Of a stretch of DNA of 64,000 nucleotides, positions 1-9,948 are shown in pieces. The notes beneath the pieces are model-generated. The model did not search any database. It saw nothing but the letters and a program-made list of their open reading frames with translations, and had not been told where the DNA came from. The position numbers were made by a program, and so were the translations under genes. This DNA comes from Yersinia aldovae ATCC 35236 (lineage in GTDB: Bacteria; Pseudomonadota; Gammaproteobacteria; Enterobacterales; Enterobacteriaceae). The stretch is from positions 1-64,000 of the forward strand of contig NZ_ACCB01000002.1 of the NCBI RefSeq assembly GCF_000173735.1, written 5' to 3'. The stretch's first letter is position 1. Each line of letters opens with the position of its first letter.

Positions 1-1996
1 GGATCTCTCCGCCCTGAATAATGACTTTCTTTTTACCCACAATTTTGATGGTATCGGCACTGAGCACCAGCTCACCACCGGCACCGATCGCCACGGCACC
101 GCCCGCGACCAGTGTCGCAGCGCCGCCAGCGGCAACCTGATGAGCACCACCGACAGAGAGGGCGTTGTAACCGCCGACGTTGGTCAGGTTGGCACCGCCC
201 ACGTTGGTGGCATTAGCCAACGCCACATTCAGAGCATGGGTCGCGCCCACCACGACACTACGTGCCGCGCCTACTTGTATCGAGGAGGCCAGCGCGATGG
301 ATTGCGCCGAAGCACCGAGCACAGTAGATGTCGAGTTAGCCCCAACAACGACACTGCGATTGGCTCCCACATTCAGATCCGCATTAGAACCAATGATTTG
401 TGTTTCATCATTTTTCGTCAGACGAGCCATATTACGCTCGGCCTGTTCCCAGTATTGCTCCAGGCCAGGTTTATCTTCGAAACGCACGCCGTTATAGTTG
501 GTCAGCCCACCACCAATAGTACGGCTGACCATACCACTTTGCGTCGCATTAGCCGGTAAATCCCACGGTGGGCGAGTGACGTTATTGTAGAGACTGCCAC
601 TGACCAGCGGGCGATCCGGGTCGCCATTGATACAATCAACCAGCACCTCTTGACCAATACGCGGAATATAAATCCCACCGAAACTGTTCCCAGCCCAAGC
701 CTGACTCACGCGCAACCAGCATGAGTCTGACTCTGCGTTTTTGCCATAACGGTCCCAGACAAAACGCACTTTTACCCGGCCATATTCATCGGTCCACACT
801 TCTTCACCCGGTGGCCCCACCACGATGGCATTCTGTGGCCCGCTGGTTTTTGGCTTGGGTGTGAGTTGTGGATGGCGATAGATCTTGGTGGTTGGCTGAA
901 CCGTAAACGTAGTTTCATAGTGAAACTCATCCCCGTGGGACAACTGCGCCACTTCCGATACGGACAAACGGCTGGAGATAACCATGTATTCCCGGTTAGC
1001 TTTATCAACCGGGAAGCCTTGCAGCTCAAAGTTAGCGCCGCAAACAATGCCACGAACCTCACCGGAACCGACAGCGCGTGAACCCAGCGCACCACGCTCT
1101 TCGATACGTACCCGCGCAAGGTGTTCACCGATATCCGGCTGATCATAATCCCCAGGCCATTGATAGATTTCAAGATCATTAAAACTGGTTTTACGTGGTT
1201 TGCTGTCCATCGTTAAAATGTCAGCGCGAGACTTGGTAAAATCGTAGTCGTTATAGACCCAGCGCCCAGTGGTCAACGTTTCCTGAGTCTGGAATTGAGT
1301 TATATACTCTTCCCCGGCCTTTGGCTCATCAGAGAGATACTCAATGGTGTGGTAGGCTTCACTGAAATAGCGTTTGTGCGCACCAACATGGTCCACCAGT
1401 ATTAATTTTTGTTTATGATCATCATGTTCAAAGAACCAGTAAATGCCCCACTCCTCCATTAAACGCTGGAGGAAGTTAAAGTCGGTTTCACCGTATTGCA
1501 CCTGGAAATCGAGTATTGGGTAAGTTGTCGCTAACCGTTTTTCAAACGGGAAGTTATAGTCGGCGAGCACTTCATCGATAATATCGACCACATTTTTATT
1601 CTGATAAATTTTGAAATCAGAGGTTAAATCAGTTAGGTAGAACCAAGGTCGAAGGACAATCTCGAACATCGCCTGATTAGCGTCACGGCCAATAAACCGG
1701 GCTTTCTCTACCAGACCAGAAATTTCACGCGTGCCTTTACCGACACCTTTAACATAATCAAGGCCGTTACCATCCAGTTCCATCTCAATGGTCATCTCTT
1801 TACCAATTAAGGCTTTAAGATCGACATTGGAGGCCGTTTGCCAAGGAATGGAGGGGTTAGCCGGCGTCTTCGCCGTGATGGTATATGAATACAAAGTCGA
1901 GAAGGCTTCCTCTCCTTCTAACTTTGACAGTACCAGCGCAGGCTCACCCAATAAATAGGGCATAGCCGGGCTGCTCAACTTTATTGTCCTTGACAT
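1..1996 (-). CDS. vgrG: T6SS spike protein VgrG (TssI), 3' end beyond window
   Basis: VgrG trimers form the spike at the tip of the Hcp tube and carry effectors out of the cell. The frame is open for 665 codons from the ATG at 1996 to the left edge, so the C-terminus is missing. The start reads MSRTIKLSSP. The gp27/gp5-like body is followed by the hallmark OB-fold stretch (VWTDEYGRVKVRFVWDR, then SCWLRVSQAWAG and GSLYNN). The visible end is a Gly/Val/Ala-rich repeat typical of the beta-helical needle. It lies 145 bases downstream of tssM on the same strand. Whether a toxin domain or an effector gene follows cannot be seen. Confidence 0.93.
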   Translation of the reverse strand, partial: MSRTIKLSSPAMPYLLGEPALVLSKLEGEEAFSTLYSYTITAKTPANPSIPWQTASNVDLKALIGKEMTIEMELDGNGLDYVKGVGKGTREISGLVEKARFIGRDANQAMFEIVLRPWFYLTDLTSDFKIYQNKNVVDIIDEVLADYNFPFEKRLATTYPILDFQVQYGETDFNFLQRLMEEWGIYWFFEHDDHKQKLILVDHVGAHKRYFSEAYHTIEYLSDEPKAGEEYITQFQTQETLTTGRWVYNDYDFTKSRADILTMDSKPRKTSFNDLEIYQWPGDYDQPDIGEHLARVRIEERGALGSRAVGSGEVRGIVCGANFELQGFPVDKANREYMVISSRLSVSEVAQLSHGDEFHYETTFTVQPTTKIYRHPQLTPKPKTSGPQNAIVVGPPGEEVWTDEYGRVKVRFVWDRYGKNAESDSCWLRVSQAWAGNSFGGIYIPRIGQEVLVDCINGDPDRPLVSGSLYNNVTRPPWDLPANATQSGMVSRTIGGGLTNYNGVRFEDKPGLEQYWEQAERNMARLTKNDETQIIGSNADLNVGANRSVVVGANSTSTVLGASAQSIALASSIQVGAARSVVVGATHALNVALANATNVGGANLTNVGGYNALSVGGAHQVAAGGAATLVAGGAVAIGAGGELVLSADTIKIVGKKKVIIQGGEI

Positions 1997-2141
1997 ACTA
2001 ATACCTAATATCTGGTTAATATCGCAAAGTGTTCATTACACTTTTAATTGTTTGTTCATAATGACGAGTCGGTTTCATTAATTTTCCATACCTGTACTGC
2101 CTCCAAATCCATAGTTTTGTAAGCTTTAACTTCCTGTTAAC

Positions 2142-5100
2142 TCACCAAATTTCATGCGTACTATCGCTAGTTGCACTCGGGCATTGGAAGCCTCTGAGTA
2201 GTTCGTTGATGCTCTCGTTACCGTACGTTAAACCAGACACTTCCAACTCAACGCGGTCTTTACCCATGAGATAGGTCAAGCGTTGCATACCACTGGCATC
2301 TTGTTCTACTTCGTCGGCCTTATCTGCCCACTTCAGTAGCGCCCACGGGCCGCGCAGAAGAATATCTGGCATCGCCGCTGCCTGCTCGCGCTGTGCGGTT
2401 AAACTGACAATCGTGCCTTGACGGACTCCCGGCCATTTAAAGAAAGAAGGCGTCACCGGGCCGTGGGAATAACGCACAATATTCCCGTCAAAATTCATGA
2501 TAAGTTGCGTAATTGAAGGTGATAAATAACGCACGGATACTGAGAAATCCAAGGCCACTTTTCGGCCTTCATTGGCATTAAATAATGCATTTCTGATAAC
2601 CGCAGCCTGCTCAAAGAATTCCAGACCTTCACTACTTGCGCTGCCCTTATACCGCCAAGGGGTCGCAGTGGTATCAACTTTGCTTTCCAGGTTCTTCTTA
2701 AAGTAGCTATCCACCGTGCCACCTGCGCCAAAGAAACGCTCGAAATCATTCAAACTGACCACTTTTTCGCTGTCAGCGAAGGGATAGCGCCCCTGTAATG
2801 TGTTGCGGCAAATCTCACCGACCCCCATATCAATAGCTTTGGAGGTGTGAGTAATCACTTTATTTTCAAACTTCTGCGATGAGCCGGTTAAGAGTGGCGC
2901 AATAATATTCTTAAATGGATCAGGCCAGGTTTGCGACTCTATTGCGATGCGTTCCCCACCATTAGAGATCGGGGGAATATCGCCATATTCAAAGGCATTA
3001 TTAAACACCACCAGGCGGGTATATTGGTCGTTTAATGCACCAATGACTCGGCTCATTTGTGTTCCCTGAAGAACCGAAAGATTGCTGTTGCTCCCCGCAT
3101 CACTCGGTTCACCGTTAACAAAGGTGCGTAAGGCGTCAAAGCGGCTATCCACAAATTCCTGAACCAGCTTGTTCTCACGAAATGCGATTTTTTCTTGTAC
3201 TTTCTTCGCTTGGTTAATTAAATTGCCTTGGTTTCTTATATTGATATCGTCAAGCAACTTTTTCCCTTTTTCCTGCTCTACCAGCGTTGTTTCTTTCACG
3301 GCTTGTTTTGCCAAATTGAGCAACGGCGAGTTTTCTGATACCAGCGTTCTCAACAACGCAATATCCAGAGACAGCCCTTCTGCATACTCTCCACTGTCGG
3401 CATCAACAGAAATTATGCGCACACTGGAGAGGAAGCGTTTCCAGTACTCTGTATATTCCTTCAAGTAAACTGTCAGGACATCTTGTTGTAGCGCCAAAGG
3501 ATCAAATGACGAGGAGAGCGGCTGAGCCATCACCCAACGATCCTCTTGCTGAAGCTGCATCAGCAACGGCGTAAGCTTTTTTTTAACCACCTGATGATAA
3601 CCGGCATGGGTATATAACCCTGGAACCCCTTCATTCAGTAACTCGTCATCTGACAGGGTGAAAACCTGTGTTGCGTTCTCACCCACCATTTTGCGCAATG
3701 TCAGATTAGCAGGTGCTTCCACCTGCAAACGAGATTGAACGCGGCTCCACAACCTGGCCGTCACTGTTTTCTCTGCCAGCATTGCCCTGGCCTGCTTAAT
3801 CAGCTCACTATCTGCCGCTTGCCCATATTGTCGCCACGCTTGTTGCGTGAAAAGCATGTTCAAATGGGAGGCGAAAATGCCTTTTTCTTCATATGGCTCT
3901 ATTTTCCCGCTTTTCTGCCAGGCCTGCGTCACCTGATCAACCACATAATTCTGATCGAAATGTTCTTCATCGGTGAGCATCAAGTAGAGCTTCAGTGCAA
4001 CATATACTGCATCTGAATCCCCTGAGCTAATGGCGCTCTTTAATGACACTTCCGCCTCACGCTCCACCATCGGGAATAAATATTTTTGCAAGAAGAAATG
4101 ATACAAACTGTTCGTACCCTGAGAAATAGCGCCACCGGTGTATAGGCCATAACGCCAGTCAAGATCCGGGTTGCCTACATCCAAAGTACCGTACTCAGGT
4201 AGCTGCTGTGTGGCATTCAATAACGTAGGTAACATCTGCTCATTGGTGGTTTTAACATAGCTGCTAACCGTGCCTTCCAAGTGCTGGAGCTTAGTCCCGA
4301 CCGCCTGTAAATAGCCATCGTTGTGCTGGAAACTGATTAAGAATGCCCACACTAACCAGACCGCCAACCCGATACAGGCCATATGGCCTAGCAGATTCTG
4401 GAAGCGGTATTTGGATTGCACTTTGAGGTTATAGCTCACCAAATCGCCATCTTTAGTGATAACGTCGCGGAACAACTGCTTGAGGAAGTATTGTTTTCCA
4501 TAAGCCGCTTCGCTGATCAGTTGGCCTTCATCATCACTTCTCTGCGAAAGAGAGGCCGGTGACACCGGTTTCTTATGGCTGATAACATTGCGCCACTTCT
4601 GAATCAGTGTGCTGTTATTTAACAGACCAATATTCGCTGGCTGGCAACTGCTGACAAAATAGATCCCGCGCAACGTGGTATGGAACTTTGTCTCATCAAA
4701 ACGCGAGGCAAAGAACACATTTTGCAAGACTTCAGTCACCCGTTGGGATAACAATCTGAAATCCTGAGGCAACGCATACATGCCTTTACGGTCAGTGACG
4801 GAATACTCTTCTTGCTGACGCACATGCATGTTATTGCTGATGCGGTTTTCAAGCAGTGCCAACTCAGTGCTGATACGCTGCTCAAGCTCCATATCTGCAC
4901 GCCCTTTCTCCTCGTTATAAGGGAAAGTCACGCCCCAGATTTGCTCGCGATCTTCAGCGGTTAAATTTCGGAAATATTGATCAAAACCAGATAGTTGATC
5001 CAGTTTTGTTATCATTACATATACAGGGAAACGCACGCCGAGCGTCCCTCGGACATCATCTAAACGTGCACGCAGTGTTGCTGACAGGTTGAGTAACTCA

Positions 5101-5975
5101 ACTTTGCTTTTACCCAAAATATCGGTCACCGAAATGGCGATAATAACGCCATTCACCGCTTTGACCGGACGATACTTTTTAAGCGCTTTTAAGATGCCAT
5201 TCCATTCAATTTGGTTCTCTTTGCCATCATCAATGTATTTACCCGCGGTATCTAAAAACAGCGCATCATTGGAGAATAGGCATTCACAATGCTGAGTCGG
5301 CAAATTCTCTTTGCCGATGCGATTCAACTGCTCAGGTAAAGGGAAATCTTGCCCTGACGAGAGGATCAGAGCAGTTTTACCGGCGCTCTTTGTCCCCAGC
5401 ACCACGAACCAAGGCAGTTCGTTACGCCAACGACTGGAAACAAAAAAACGCTTCCAGAGTGGAATGCCGCTGTGAATACGACGCACATAATTTATGCCAT
5501 TACGAATCATGGCATTAATCTCAGAAAGGTCAGGTTCGAGTTCAGATTGACCTTTCTTCGAGTTGATAAAGTTATCCAGTAGCGCAGGGTTAAGCGCTAA
5601 AGCCCGCATAAAACGCCACACACCATAAAGAATGGTGATAAAGGCGATAAAAGCGATAATTGCGCCACGGCGCAAAGGATCTTCCAGCGGGTGGCTATCG
5701 CCGATTAATATAAAGGGAGCGATGACCCATACCGCAGCACAGGCGACCACCGCCAAAATAACAAAGCGTGGCACGTTGAACCAAAAACCCAATAACAGGG
5801 CCAGTGCCAACAGTAAGAAAATAATTCTGGGTTCATAACCTTCGAGCGGTCGCGCCTCGCCAAATCCGAGGAAAGGCCCTAAAAACCATATCGCGGCGGC
5901 CAGCAACATAAAGCAGCCCACCAACAATATTCGTTTCATGGCCCAGCCAGAAAACAATCGATTCAAATAAGACAT
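2142..5975 (-). CDS. tssM: T6SS inner-membrane protein TssM (IcmF family)
   Basis: TssM spans the inner membrane and periplasm and joins TssL in the cytoplasmic membrane to the outer-membrane lipoprotein TssJ. The product is 1277 aa, normal for the family. Hydrophobic segments lie near residues 14-36, 50-90 and 105-122. A Walker A motif GTKSAGKT lies at about 194-201, and a further membrane helix near 528-548 precedes the long periplasmic part. I chose the ATG at 5975. A TTG four codons upstream overlaps the tssL stop but is less likely. The tight spacing with tssL suggests translational coupling. Confidence 0.95.
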   Translation of the reverse strand: MSYLNRLFSGWAMKRILLVGCFMLLAAAIWFLGPFLGFGEARPLEGYEPRIIFLLLALALLLGFWFNVPRFVILAVVACAAVWVIAPFILIGDSHPLEDPLRRGAIIAFIAFITILYGVWRFMRALALNPALLDNFINSKKGQSELEPDLSEINAMIRNGINYVRRIHSGIPLWKRFFVSSRWRNELPWFVVLGTKSAGKTALILSSGQDFPLPEQLNRIGKENLPTQHCECLFSNDALFLDTAGKYIDDGKENQIEWNGILKALKKYRPVKAVNGVIIAISVTDILGKSKVELLNLSATLRARLDDVRGTLGVRFPVYVMITKLDQLSGFDQYFRNLTAEDREQIWGVTFPYNEEKGRADMELEQRISTELALLENRISNNMHVRQQEEYSVTDRKGMYALPQDFRLLSQRVTEVLQNVFFASRFDETKFHTTLRGIYFVSSCQPANIGLLNNSTLIQKWRNVISHKKPVSPASLSQRSDDEGQLISEAAYGKQYFLKQLFRDVITKDGDLVSYNLKVQSKYRFQNLLGHMACIGLAVWLVWAFLISFQHNDGYLQAVGTKLQHLEGTVSSYVKTTNEQMLPTLLNATQQLPEYGTLDVGNPDLDWRYGLYTGGAISQGTNSLYHFFLQKYLFPMVEREAEVSLKSAISSGDSDAVYVALKLYLMLTDEEHFDQNYVVDQVTQAWQKSGKIEPYEEKGIFASHLNMLFTQQAWRQYGQAADSELIKQARAMLAEKTVTARLWSRVQSRLQVEAPANLTLRKMVGENATQVFTLSDDELLNEGVPGLYTHAGYHQVVKKKLTPLLMQLQQEDRWVMAQPLSSSFDPLALQQDVLTVYLKEYTEYWKRFLSSVRIISVDADSGEYAEGLSLDIALLRTLVSENSPLLNLAKQAVKETTLVEQEKGKKLLDDINIRNQGNLINQAKKVQEKIAFRENKLVQEFVDSRFDALRTFVNGEPSDAGSNSNLSVLQGTQMSRVIGALNDQYTRLVVFNNAFEYGDIPPISNGGERIAIESQTWPDPFKNIIAPLLTGSSQKFENKVITHTSKAIDMGVGEICRNTLQGRYPFADSEKVVSLNDFERFFGAGGTVDSYFKKNLESKVDTTATPWRYKGSASSEGLEFFEQAAVIRNALFNANEGRKVALDFSVSVRYLSPSITQLIMNFDGNIVRYSHGPVTPSFFKWPGVRQGTIVSLTAQREQAAAMPDILLRGPWALLKWADKADEVEQDASGMQRLTYLMGKDRVELEVSGLTYGNESINELLRGFQCPSATSDSTHEIW

Positions 5976-5983
5976 TCTATATC

Positions 5984-7369
5984 TCAATAATTAACAAAGA
6001 TTTCTACACGGCGATTTTGTGAGCGCCCTGCTGCATCGTCATTACTACTTACAGGCTGCGCATCCCCTTTCCCCTCAAACCGAATTTTATCGGTCGGGAT
6101 ACCGGCTTTTTCCATAAAGCGCGCCACGTTGGCGGCACGTTTTTCAGAAAGCACTTGGTTATTCGGGAAGCCCGGTTTATTAATCGGCATCGAGTCGGTA
6201 TGCCCGATAATCAGGACTGCACCTTGTACACGATGAACTTCCTGTGCGACGCGCTCGATGACACTCATTATTTCCGGCCGGACCTTATCCGAACCCACCT
6301 GGAACATAGTGTCGCCTTTGAAAATGACTTTGCTACGGCTGGTTGTTTCATCCACACTCACTAACTGCTTGGCTATCTCATCTTTTAACAAAATAGTCAG
6401 ACGTAATTTCTGCGCGGCGACCGGGGGTGCAATAACCGGGCGTTGTAATGCCACCATTCTTTTCAATAAGTTGCTTTCGGGTACCGCGAGAAAGTATTTA
6501 CTGCCAATAAAGGTGGAAGCGATTAAGAAACCACACAGCAGCATCGATACGCGAACCGGAACAAAGATCCCACGACGTTTTCTGAACTGATGCGTGACCA
6601 ATCCATGTGGGGAAAGTGCAGTAGGAACCGTATCGCGGGTACTTTGCAGTAGCGTCAATAAACCCTGGCGGATTTTGGTTAATTGCCGATCACCATCTTC
6701 GATAATGCTGTAACGACCTTCAAAGCCCAGTCCTAAAATCCGTAACAACACTTCTAAGCAATCGGCATATTCATGCGGGCTCATTGAAAGGCGACCAACT
6801 AACAGGAAAAATTTATTCCCGCCATCGTTGTCACCTTCAAAATGGTTCAGCAAGTTACTTTGTGACCAGCCAGACATCACACCCCACGACATGGTGTGAG
6901 CCGCTTCATCTAATGCGGTACACAAGCAGTAGCGGACGATAGCCATTTTCTTCCATGAGATATCCGCTTCATCACACACCACGCTAAACAGCGTTATCTC
7001 ATTTTTCAGGCTCTCTTTAAGTATCTGAACCTGTGACGCATCCGCAATTTTTTCCGGCATCTCGCTTAAGGCACGTAATAACGGCTGCGCGGCCTCCAAT
7101 AATGGCGTAGGTGAAGCCACCGCTTTCGCCACACGTTGCTGTACACTTTCGCCCCGAAGCTGGGCGGTGTCATAGGGCTGGAATCCCGGAGAACGCGCCG
7201 TTTCACGGCTAAACGCCGCGCTGTGCTGCGCGTTATCTGTGCTGTCCGTGTATGTACTCTGCTCATCAAGCAAGAAATGGCCTAACGCCTGCGGATTCAT
7301 ATCCGCATCTCTGCTTTGGTCAAAGGGGGGCATCGGTATTCCCCCGTTCAATTCACTGCTGTCACTCAT
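5984..7369 (-). CDS. tssL: T6SS protein TssL with C-terminal OmpA-like peptidoglycan-binding domain
   Basis: TssL is the DotU-family partner of TssM in the membrane complex. This 461-aa form is the extended type. It has a cytoplasmic DotU domain (CTALDEAAHTMSWG), one membrane helix near residues 270-293, and a C-terminal OmpA-like domain with IIGHTDS and QNRRVEIFVNY, expected to bind peptidoglycan in the periplasm. It overlaps tssK by four bases (ATGA). A second DotU-like protein and a second OmpA-domain protein are encoded in the rightward operon of the same locus. Confidence 0.95.
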   Translation of the reverse strand: MSDSSELNGGIPMPPFDQSRDADMNPQALGHFLLDEQSTYTDSTDNAQHSAAFSRETARSPGFQPYDTAQLRGESVQQRVAKAVASPTPLLEAAQPLLRALSEMPEKIADASQVQILKESLKNEITLFSVVCDEADISWKKMAIVRYCLCTALDEAAHTMSWGVMSGWSQSNLLNHFEGDNDGGNKFFLLVGRLSMSPHEYADCLEVLLRILGLGFEGRYSIIEDGDRQLTKIRQGLLTLLQSTRDTVPTALSPHGLVTHQFRKRRGIFVPVRVSMLLCGFLIASTFIGSKYFLAVPESNLLKRMVALQRPVIAPPVAAQKLRLTILLKDEIAKQLVSVDETTSRSKVIFKGDTMFQVGSDKVRPEIMSVIERVAQEVHRVQGAVLIIGHTDSMPINKPGFPNNQVLSEKRAANVARFMEKAGIPTDKIRFEGKGDAQPVSSNDDAAGRSQNRRVEIFVNY

Positions 7370-8715
7370 GAATCTCTAATCCCCCAGAGCTCCATTTTCA
7401 ATGCCGGGAAGTCGCCGGCCACATGTAATGCAATAGCCCCTGCATTGGAAACTTTGTCCCAGAACGGCCCGCTTTTCATCAATTCGAAATAGACGTACCC
7501 CGCGCTGTAAGGAATTTGCCGTGGTGGTACTGGCAAGCGCTGTAACTCAAGACCCGGTAGATGCGAGCGCACCAGTTCATGTAACTGCTGCGGCGCACTG
7601 ATTTTGGTCTGCACTGAGAATTGATGCTGTAAAACATCCATCGGTAATTGCGCATGAACGGCCAATACCAAATTGGAGAACGAGCGTAATTCGTTAGGCA
7701 GCACAGAGGCTGACCACACGCCATTGCCTTTGGGATCCAGCGGGATCATCTGCCCTGCACGAACCAGAATCTGATTGAGCAATTCATGCACATCGTCCAC
7801 CAACGGGCGAATAGATGGATAAAGTTTGCCGTGGTCATATCCCGGAGCCGGGCGCGGCCGACGCGTTTTGGTACGGATAAAGGTGGATAACTCACCGGCA
7901 AATTTGGCTAATTCCTGATAAAGCATGATTGGCGGCAACTCTGGAATATTGCGCAAATGATCAAGAATCGGCTCGTATTTATTAAAAATTTGCAGCAGTA
8001 AGTAATCGACAATTTCAGCACTGGCACTGGCTTTACCATCACTGTTTGAAAGGCGTGTAGCGAGCATATCGGCGCGCATTTTAACCAGGCCATTAAGATG
8101 GGTCAGCCACTCTGACAACAGTGAACTTGCCGCATAGCCGGTAACCGGAGGAATATAATCCTCCAAGTGCAGTAACACGCTACCATCAGGCTGAATCGCT
8201 CTAACTTTAGCCAGTGGCAAACCTATCCATGATTCGGTCATTTCACTTTCAGAAACCAATTTGAGACGCAGCCGCGACAGTTGCACCGGCTTTGGCCCCT
8301 GACGAATAGCATTGGTATCGCTAAGATCAGCTTCATAGGCATAAAAACGTGCCAATGAACTTATGTCATGCTCGTCAAAAATAGTTTCATCACTATTATC
8401 CAGGCGCAATGGCACCGCCAGATAGATAAGCTTACCCAAATGATCCGGGGTGATGGTGAGCGGCTCAGGCAGTTCGGCATGACCGGGAATATCAAAGGGC
8501 GTACCATCCGGTAGCACCCCTTTACCAGACCGCAGTACCAATTTGCCATAGGAGAGCGCTTCGCGATCAATTTCATATTGCGCGAATCCCCAAAAGAATG
8601 GGGTGATAGTTGCCGCTCTTTTATGGGCGTAATATTCCAGGTAACGCTCTTGCTGTTGAAAAAGTTGCGGGCGAAGAAAAAGACCCTCACTCCAAACGAC
8701 TTTGTTAGTTCTCAC
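7366..8715 (-). CDS. tssK: T6SS baseplate protein TssK
   Basis: TssK is the baseplate subunit that docks the TssEFG wedge to the TssLM membrane complex. The 449-aa product begins with the family signature KVVWSEGLFLRPQLFQQQER and is full length. It overlaps tssL by four bases and follows tssJ by 50 bases, the usual tssJKLM order. Confidence 0.96.
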   Translation of the reverse strand: MRTNKVVWSEGLFLRPQLFQQQERYLEYYAHKRAATITPFFWGFAQYEIDREALSYGKLVLRSGKGVLPDGTPFDIPGHAELPEPLTITPDHLGKLIYLAVPLRLDNSDETIFDEHDISSLARFYAYEADLSDTNAIRQGPKPVQLSRLRLKLVSESEMTESWIGLPLAKVRAIQPDGSVLLHLEDYIPPVTGYAASSLLSEWLTHLNGLVKMRADMLATRLSNSDGKASASAEIVDYLLLQIFNKYEPILDHLRNIPELPPIMLYQELAKFAGELSTFIRTKTRRPRPAPGYDHGKLYPSIRPLVDDVHELLNQILVRAGQMIPLDPKGNGVWSASVLPNELRSFSNLVLAVHAQLPMDVLQHQFSVQTKISAPQQLHELVRSHLPGLELQRLPVPPRQIPYSAGYVYFELMKSGPFWDKVSNAGAIALHVAGDFPALKMELWGIRDS

Positions 8716-8765
8716 GACTTAATCCATTTCTTTGATTGATATTGACAGACGCTCAACGCGCACCT

Positions 8766-9257
8766 TCACGCCAGGATCGCTTGATGGTTTCCCTGGCCAT
8801 AATTTTTATACCAAGGTTGCACTCGTTTCTTGGGTAATGGGCTAATAAACGCTTTCCACTCCGCCTGTTCAATTTCACGGTAAGCAGCAACAACGCCGAT
8901 TGCAGTGATTTCACTGTTTAGCGTCAACTCTATTTTTTTTGTCTCATTGGGTAGCATGATTCCGTCATACACTTTCTCCATCTGTTCTTTTAGTGATGGT
9001 GTGCCCTCTTCCGTTATAGTGAAGAAATCACTCGACTTAAATTCGTCCGGACTCTTAAGGGTGTAAACTGAGATCCTTAACGGATTGGCCACACCTTTAT
9101 CATTTGGATTGATATTTTTTGCCGTAGTAAGCTCGACCGACAGTTTCTCAACTTGTGTTGGCTGAGGTTTCGAGCTACATGCCATTACCAATAGCGTTAC
9201 CAATGCCACAAAAAAGTACTGTGTAATCCGATTAAACCAGCGGATGTTTTTTTTCAT
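8766..9257 (-). CDS. tssJ: T6SS outer-membrane lipoprotein TssJ
   Basis: TssJ is anchored to the inner leaflet of the outer membrane and contacts the TssM periplasmic domain. The 163-aa product has a basic N-terminus, a hydrophobic stretch and a lipobox (LVMAC) with the acylated cysteine at residue 27, so it should be a lipoprotein. The rest is a small beta-rich domain. It heads the tssJKLM group. The DNA upstream carries an unusual set of repeats that may be its control region. Confidence 0.92.
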   Translation of the reverse strand: MKKNIRWFNRITQYFFVALVTLLVMACSSKPQPTQVEKLSVELTTAKNINPNDKGVANPLRISVYTLKSPDEFKSSDFFTITEEGTPSLKEQMEKVYDGIMLPNETKKIELTLNSEITAIGVVAAYREIEQAEWKAFISPLPKKRVQPWYKNYGQGNHQAILA

Positions 9258-9285
9258 ACTCAGCCTAATAAAATAAAAACCTTAA

Positions 9286-9398
9286 GTTTTATCCACAATA
9301 ATATAGTCACCGCCAGGCTCATCACGTTGCCTTTTACATGCGCCACTCTCGGGTCTTTTTACATCTATTGTGGTTAAAACCTATATTGTGGATAAAAC
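9286..9398. repeat. Direct and inverted repeats upstream of tssJ
   Basis: Two tandem copies of ATTGTGGNTAAAACCT lie at about 9366-9400. An inverted copy of the second one lies at about 9284-9306 (TTTTATCCACAATA). All three copies lie between the hcp terminator and the tssJ start. They could be binding sites for a regulator of tssJKLM, or remnants of a small mobile repeat. Confidence 0.6.
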
Positions 9399-9404
9399 CT
9401 GTTA

Positions 9405-9437
9405 CCGAAAAACTTGCCACCCGAAAGTGGCAAGTTT
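9405..9437 (-). terminator. Probable terminator after hcp
   Basis: A perfect 11-bp stem (AAACTTGCCAC paired with GTGGCAAGTTT) encloses a 6-base loop, 26 bases downstream of the hcp stop. Read leftward, the stem ends in a short U run. This would make hcp a separate 3' end and allow hcp mRNA to exceed tssJKLM mRNA. Confidence 0.65.
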
Positions 9438-9462
9438 GATGTCTGGTCTAAAACAGCATTGC

Positions 9463-9948
9463 TTAGCTTTGCTGGTTAGCTTTAACATCGTAGTTAGCAG
9501 AAATAACGCCAGATTTATGGCCTTCAGCATTCTGCATAACGTAGTCCTGGGTCATCTTAGTGAATGAGAAACGAACTTCTTCACGTGGACGCGTTTCATC
9601 TTCAAGAGAACCGGCCATATCAACACGAGTGATGATTACATCGGTAAATTTAATAGTCAGGTATTCCAGCGGATCGCCACCGGCTTTACGCAAAACGAAT
9701 TGGATATTCTTGATATGCTTACCCAGCAAGCAGTAGCTCAATAAGTTCGGGCTTGCTTTATCGGTATAATGGGTAAAGCAAAAATCAGAAACAGATGCTT
9801 TGCCTGAACCACCGCCTGAACCACTGTGCATATTTGAGTGCTGAGAAACATCCCATTTCCAAGCCAATACCTGGATTTCGTTTTTATGATTAGCATCCAA
9901 AGACTCGCCTTCGATACCATCAATCTTAATAAACATATCTTGCGCCAT
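9463..9948 (-). CDS. hcp: T6SS tube protein Hcp (TssD)
   Basis: Hcp hexamers stack into the inner tube that the sheath expels. The product is 161 aa, the standard length, with N-terminus MAQDMFIKIDGIEGES. I chose the ATG at 9948 because a GAGAGGA Shine-Dalgarno lies seven bases upstream and because this is the conserved family start. The gene has a 339-bp leader region containing a 12-bp hairpin, and its own terminator, fitting separate high-level expression. Confidence 0.96.
   Translation of the reverse strand: MAQDMFIKIDGIEGESLDANHKNEIQVLAWKWDVSQHSNMHSGSGGGSGKASVSDFCFTHYTDKASPNLLSYCLLGKHIKNIQFVLRKAGGDPLEYLTIKFTDVIITRVDMAGSLEDETRPREEVRFSFTKMTQDYVMQNAEGHKSGVISANYDVKANQQS

Noticed and set aside
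140-559. Rightward open frames over the first 600 bases
   Set aside because: They are antisense to the vgrG frame, which is open through the whole stretch and carries clear VgrG motifs.
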